Of a stretch of 7,424 nucleotides of DNA, positions 6,730 through 7,424 are shown in pieces. The DNA is from an uncultured Clostridia bacterium (GTDB taxonomy: Bacteria > Bacillota > Clostridia > Oscillospirales > Acutalibacteraceae). A model generated the notes under the pieces. The model was given only the letters and a program-made list of their open reading frames with translations, searched no databases and was not told the DNA's origin. The position numbers were made by a program, and so were the translations under genes. Numbering within the stretch: position 1 is the first letter of the stretch; every line of letters begins with the position of its first letter. The DNA lies in NCBI GenBank assembly GCA_945869905.1, contig CAMBQD010000044.1:1-7424 (forward strand), given 5' to 3'.

Positions 6730-7424
6730 TAAACCACCTCTTTTAGAACCGTGCGTTTTTTTATTTTTTCGTTGTTGCACCTGTCGGTAACAATACAGGC
6801 GGCGTCCAACGAGGCAAAGGTTACTGCGCTGACCTTGTCAAATTTTGACGAGTCTGCCAGAACATATGACACAAAGCTGTGCTCAATTGCAACCGCTTTG
6901 AGCATTGCCTCCTCAGTGTCAGGGGTTGTATATCCCTGCTTTTCGCTTATTCCGTTTGTTCCGATAAATGCCTTTGTAAAGGAATATTTTTGCAAATTCG
7001 TTGCGGCAACAAGACCGATAATCGCCTCTGTTGATTGCTTAAGATGTCCGCCTAAAACCATTGTTTTACAGCCGTTTTTGGCAAGCTGCTTGGCATGCTC
7101 AATGCCATTAGTGACAAAGGTTGCTTTTGAATTTTTAAGATATGATGTCATAAGCAGGGTGGAGGTGCCTGCATCAACAAAAACAAAATCATCGTCTTGT
7201 ATTTGACTTGCGGCATACTCGGCAATTTTTTTCTTTTCCTCAGTATGCTTTGTAAGCTTTTCCTCTATATTATCCTCAAGCCTTATAAACTCCTGATTAA
7301 GTGCAGTCGCGCCCCCGTGCACCTTGTTCAGCTTGCCTTCACCGGCAAGTGCGGTAAGGTCACGTCTTATTGTGGATTCGCTGGTGGAAAGAATTTCCGT
7401 CAGCCGTGAAACCGTTACCGAGCC
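6729..7424 (-). CDS. fruR: DeoR-family transcriptional regulator of the fructose operon (FruR-like), 5' partial
   Basis: DNA-binding regulator, probably a repressor of the fru operon relieved by fructose-1-phosphate (family knowledge plus position). The window holds 231 residues; about 15-25 more, with the start, lie beyond the right edge, given a usual length near 250. The frame is open to the edge, and the visible part begins GSVTVSRLTEILSTSESTIR, followed by RDLTALAGEGKLNKVHGGA. This is the DeoR helix-turn-helix with its TIRRDL recognition segment and wing. The GTG at 7322 encodes the Val of VHGGA and is not the start. The effector domain (DeoRC, isomerase-like fold) shows VDAGTST at 83-89, VTNGIEHA, VLGGHLK, IGTNGISEKQGYTTPDTEEA around 144-163 and ADSSKF at 180-185. 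As first gene of fruR-fruK-fruA-ptsH-ptsI it is probably autoregulated, but promoter and operator lie outside the window. Confidence 0.93.
   Translation of the reverse strand, partial: GSVTVSRLTEILSTSESTIRRDLTALAGEGKLNKVHGGATALNQEFIRLEDNIEEKLTKHTEEKKKIAEYAASQIQDDDFVFVDAGTSTLLMTSYLKNSKATFVTNGIEHAKQLAKNGCKTMVLGGHLKQSTEAIIGLVAATNLQKYSFTKAFIGTNGISEKQGYTTPDTEEAMLKAVAIEHSFVSYVLADSSKFDKVSAVTFASLDAACIVTDRCNNEKIKKRTVLKEVV
6734..6742 (-). promoter_or_regulatory. Ribosome binding site that fixes the fruK start
   Basis: AAGAGGTGG on the minus strand lies within the last codons of fruR; its GAGG core is 7 bases before the ATG at 6729. It supports the short 303-residue FruK over the in-frame ATG at 6780 and implies fruR-fruK translational coupling. 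Confidence 0.7.

Noticed and set aside
6751..7206. Plus-strand open frame of 151 codons opposite fruR
   Set aside because: It is the antisense of a clear DeoR-family gene, with no good ribosome binding site context or recognisable protein motif.
1..7424. Mobile elements, CRISPR repeats, tRNA/rRNA genes, riboswitches or toxin-antitoxin pairs
   Set aside because: I read both strands and saw no transposase, repeat array, cloverleaf or conserved riboswitch core. All gaps are 70 bases or less and are explained by ribosome binding sites and hairpins.

Overview
The window reads as part of a chromosome from an anaerobic Firmicute of class Clostridia, possibly a gut Ruminococcaceae/Lachnospiraceae-type organism. 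This is an inference. It rests on strong AGGAGG-type ribosome binding sites, moderately AT-leaning codon use, an HPr that carries the regulatory Ser46 of low-GC Gram-positives, a DeoR-type fructose regulator, and a BmpA-type nucleoside permease pair. No species can be named from this alone. Gene density is very high and no gene-free stretch reaches 300 bases. I see no tRNA, rRNA, CRISPR array, insertion sequence or other mobile element.

Left block (bases 1 to about 1890, plus strand): the 3' end of a permease gene, missing its start at the window edge, is followed 1 base later by a complete second permease gene. Together they resemble the two membrane subunits of the YufPQ/NupPQ branch of BmpA-dependent ABC importers, which take up nucleosides or related compounds. 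The ATPase and the BmpA-type lipoprotein are expected upstream, outside the window. The block ends in a near-ideal intrinsic terminator with a perfect 15-bp stem and a U-rich tail. That hairpin lies between two convergent operons and may serve both.

Right block (1909 to 7424, minus strand, read right to left): a compact fructose operon, fruR - fruK - fruA - ptsH - ptsI. FruR is a DeoR-family repressor cut by the right edge of the window. FruK is 1-phosphofructokinase, FruA is the fructose-specific EIIABC permease, ptsH encodes HPr and ptsI encodes Enzyme I. Together they make a full phosphorelay: PEP -> EI (His186) -> HPr (His15) -> EIIA (His67) -> EIIB (Cys176) -> fructose, giving cytoplasmic fructose-1-phosphate, which FruK converts to fructose-1,6-bisphosphate. 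FruR is the likely sensor of fructose-1-phosphate. The junctions are tight: fruR/fruK overlap by one base (TAATG), fruK-fruA are 13 bases apart, fruA-ptsH 27 and ptsH-ptsI 59. The last gap holds a stable hairpin.

The main point of biological interest is that the general PTS proteins are the last genes of a sugar-specific operon, so PTS capacity in this organism may be tied to fructose induction. Otherwise the region looks like ordinary core carbohydrate and nucleoside transport, and I found no convincing new system. Three gene starts need care. The two edge genes are partial, with in-frame Met/GTG codons that are not true starts, and fruK has a spurious 17-residue upstream extension.
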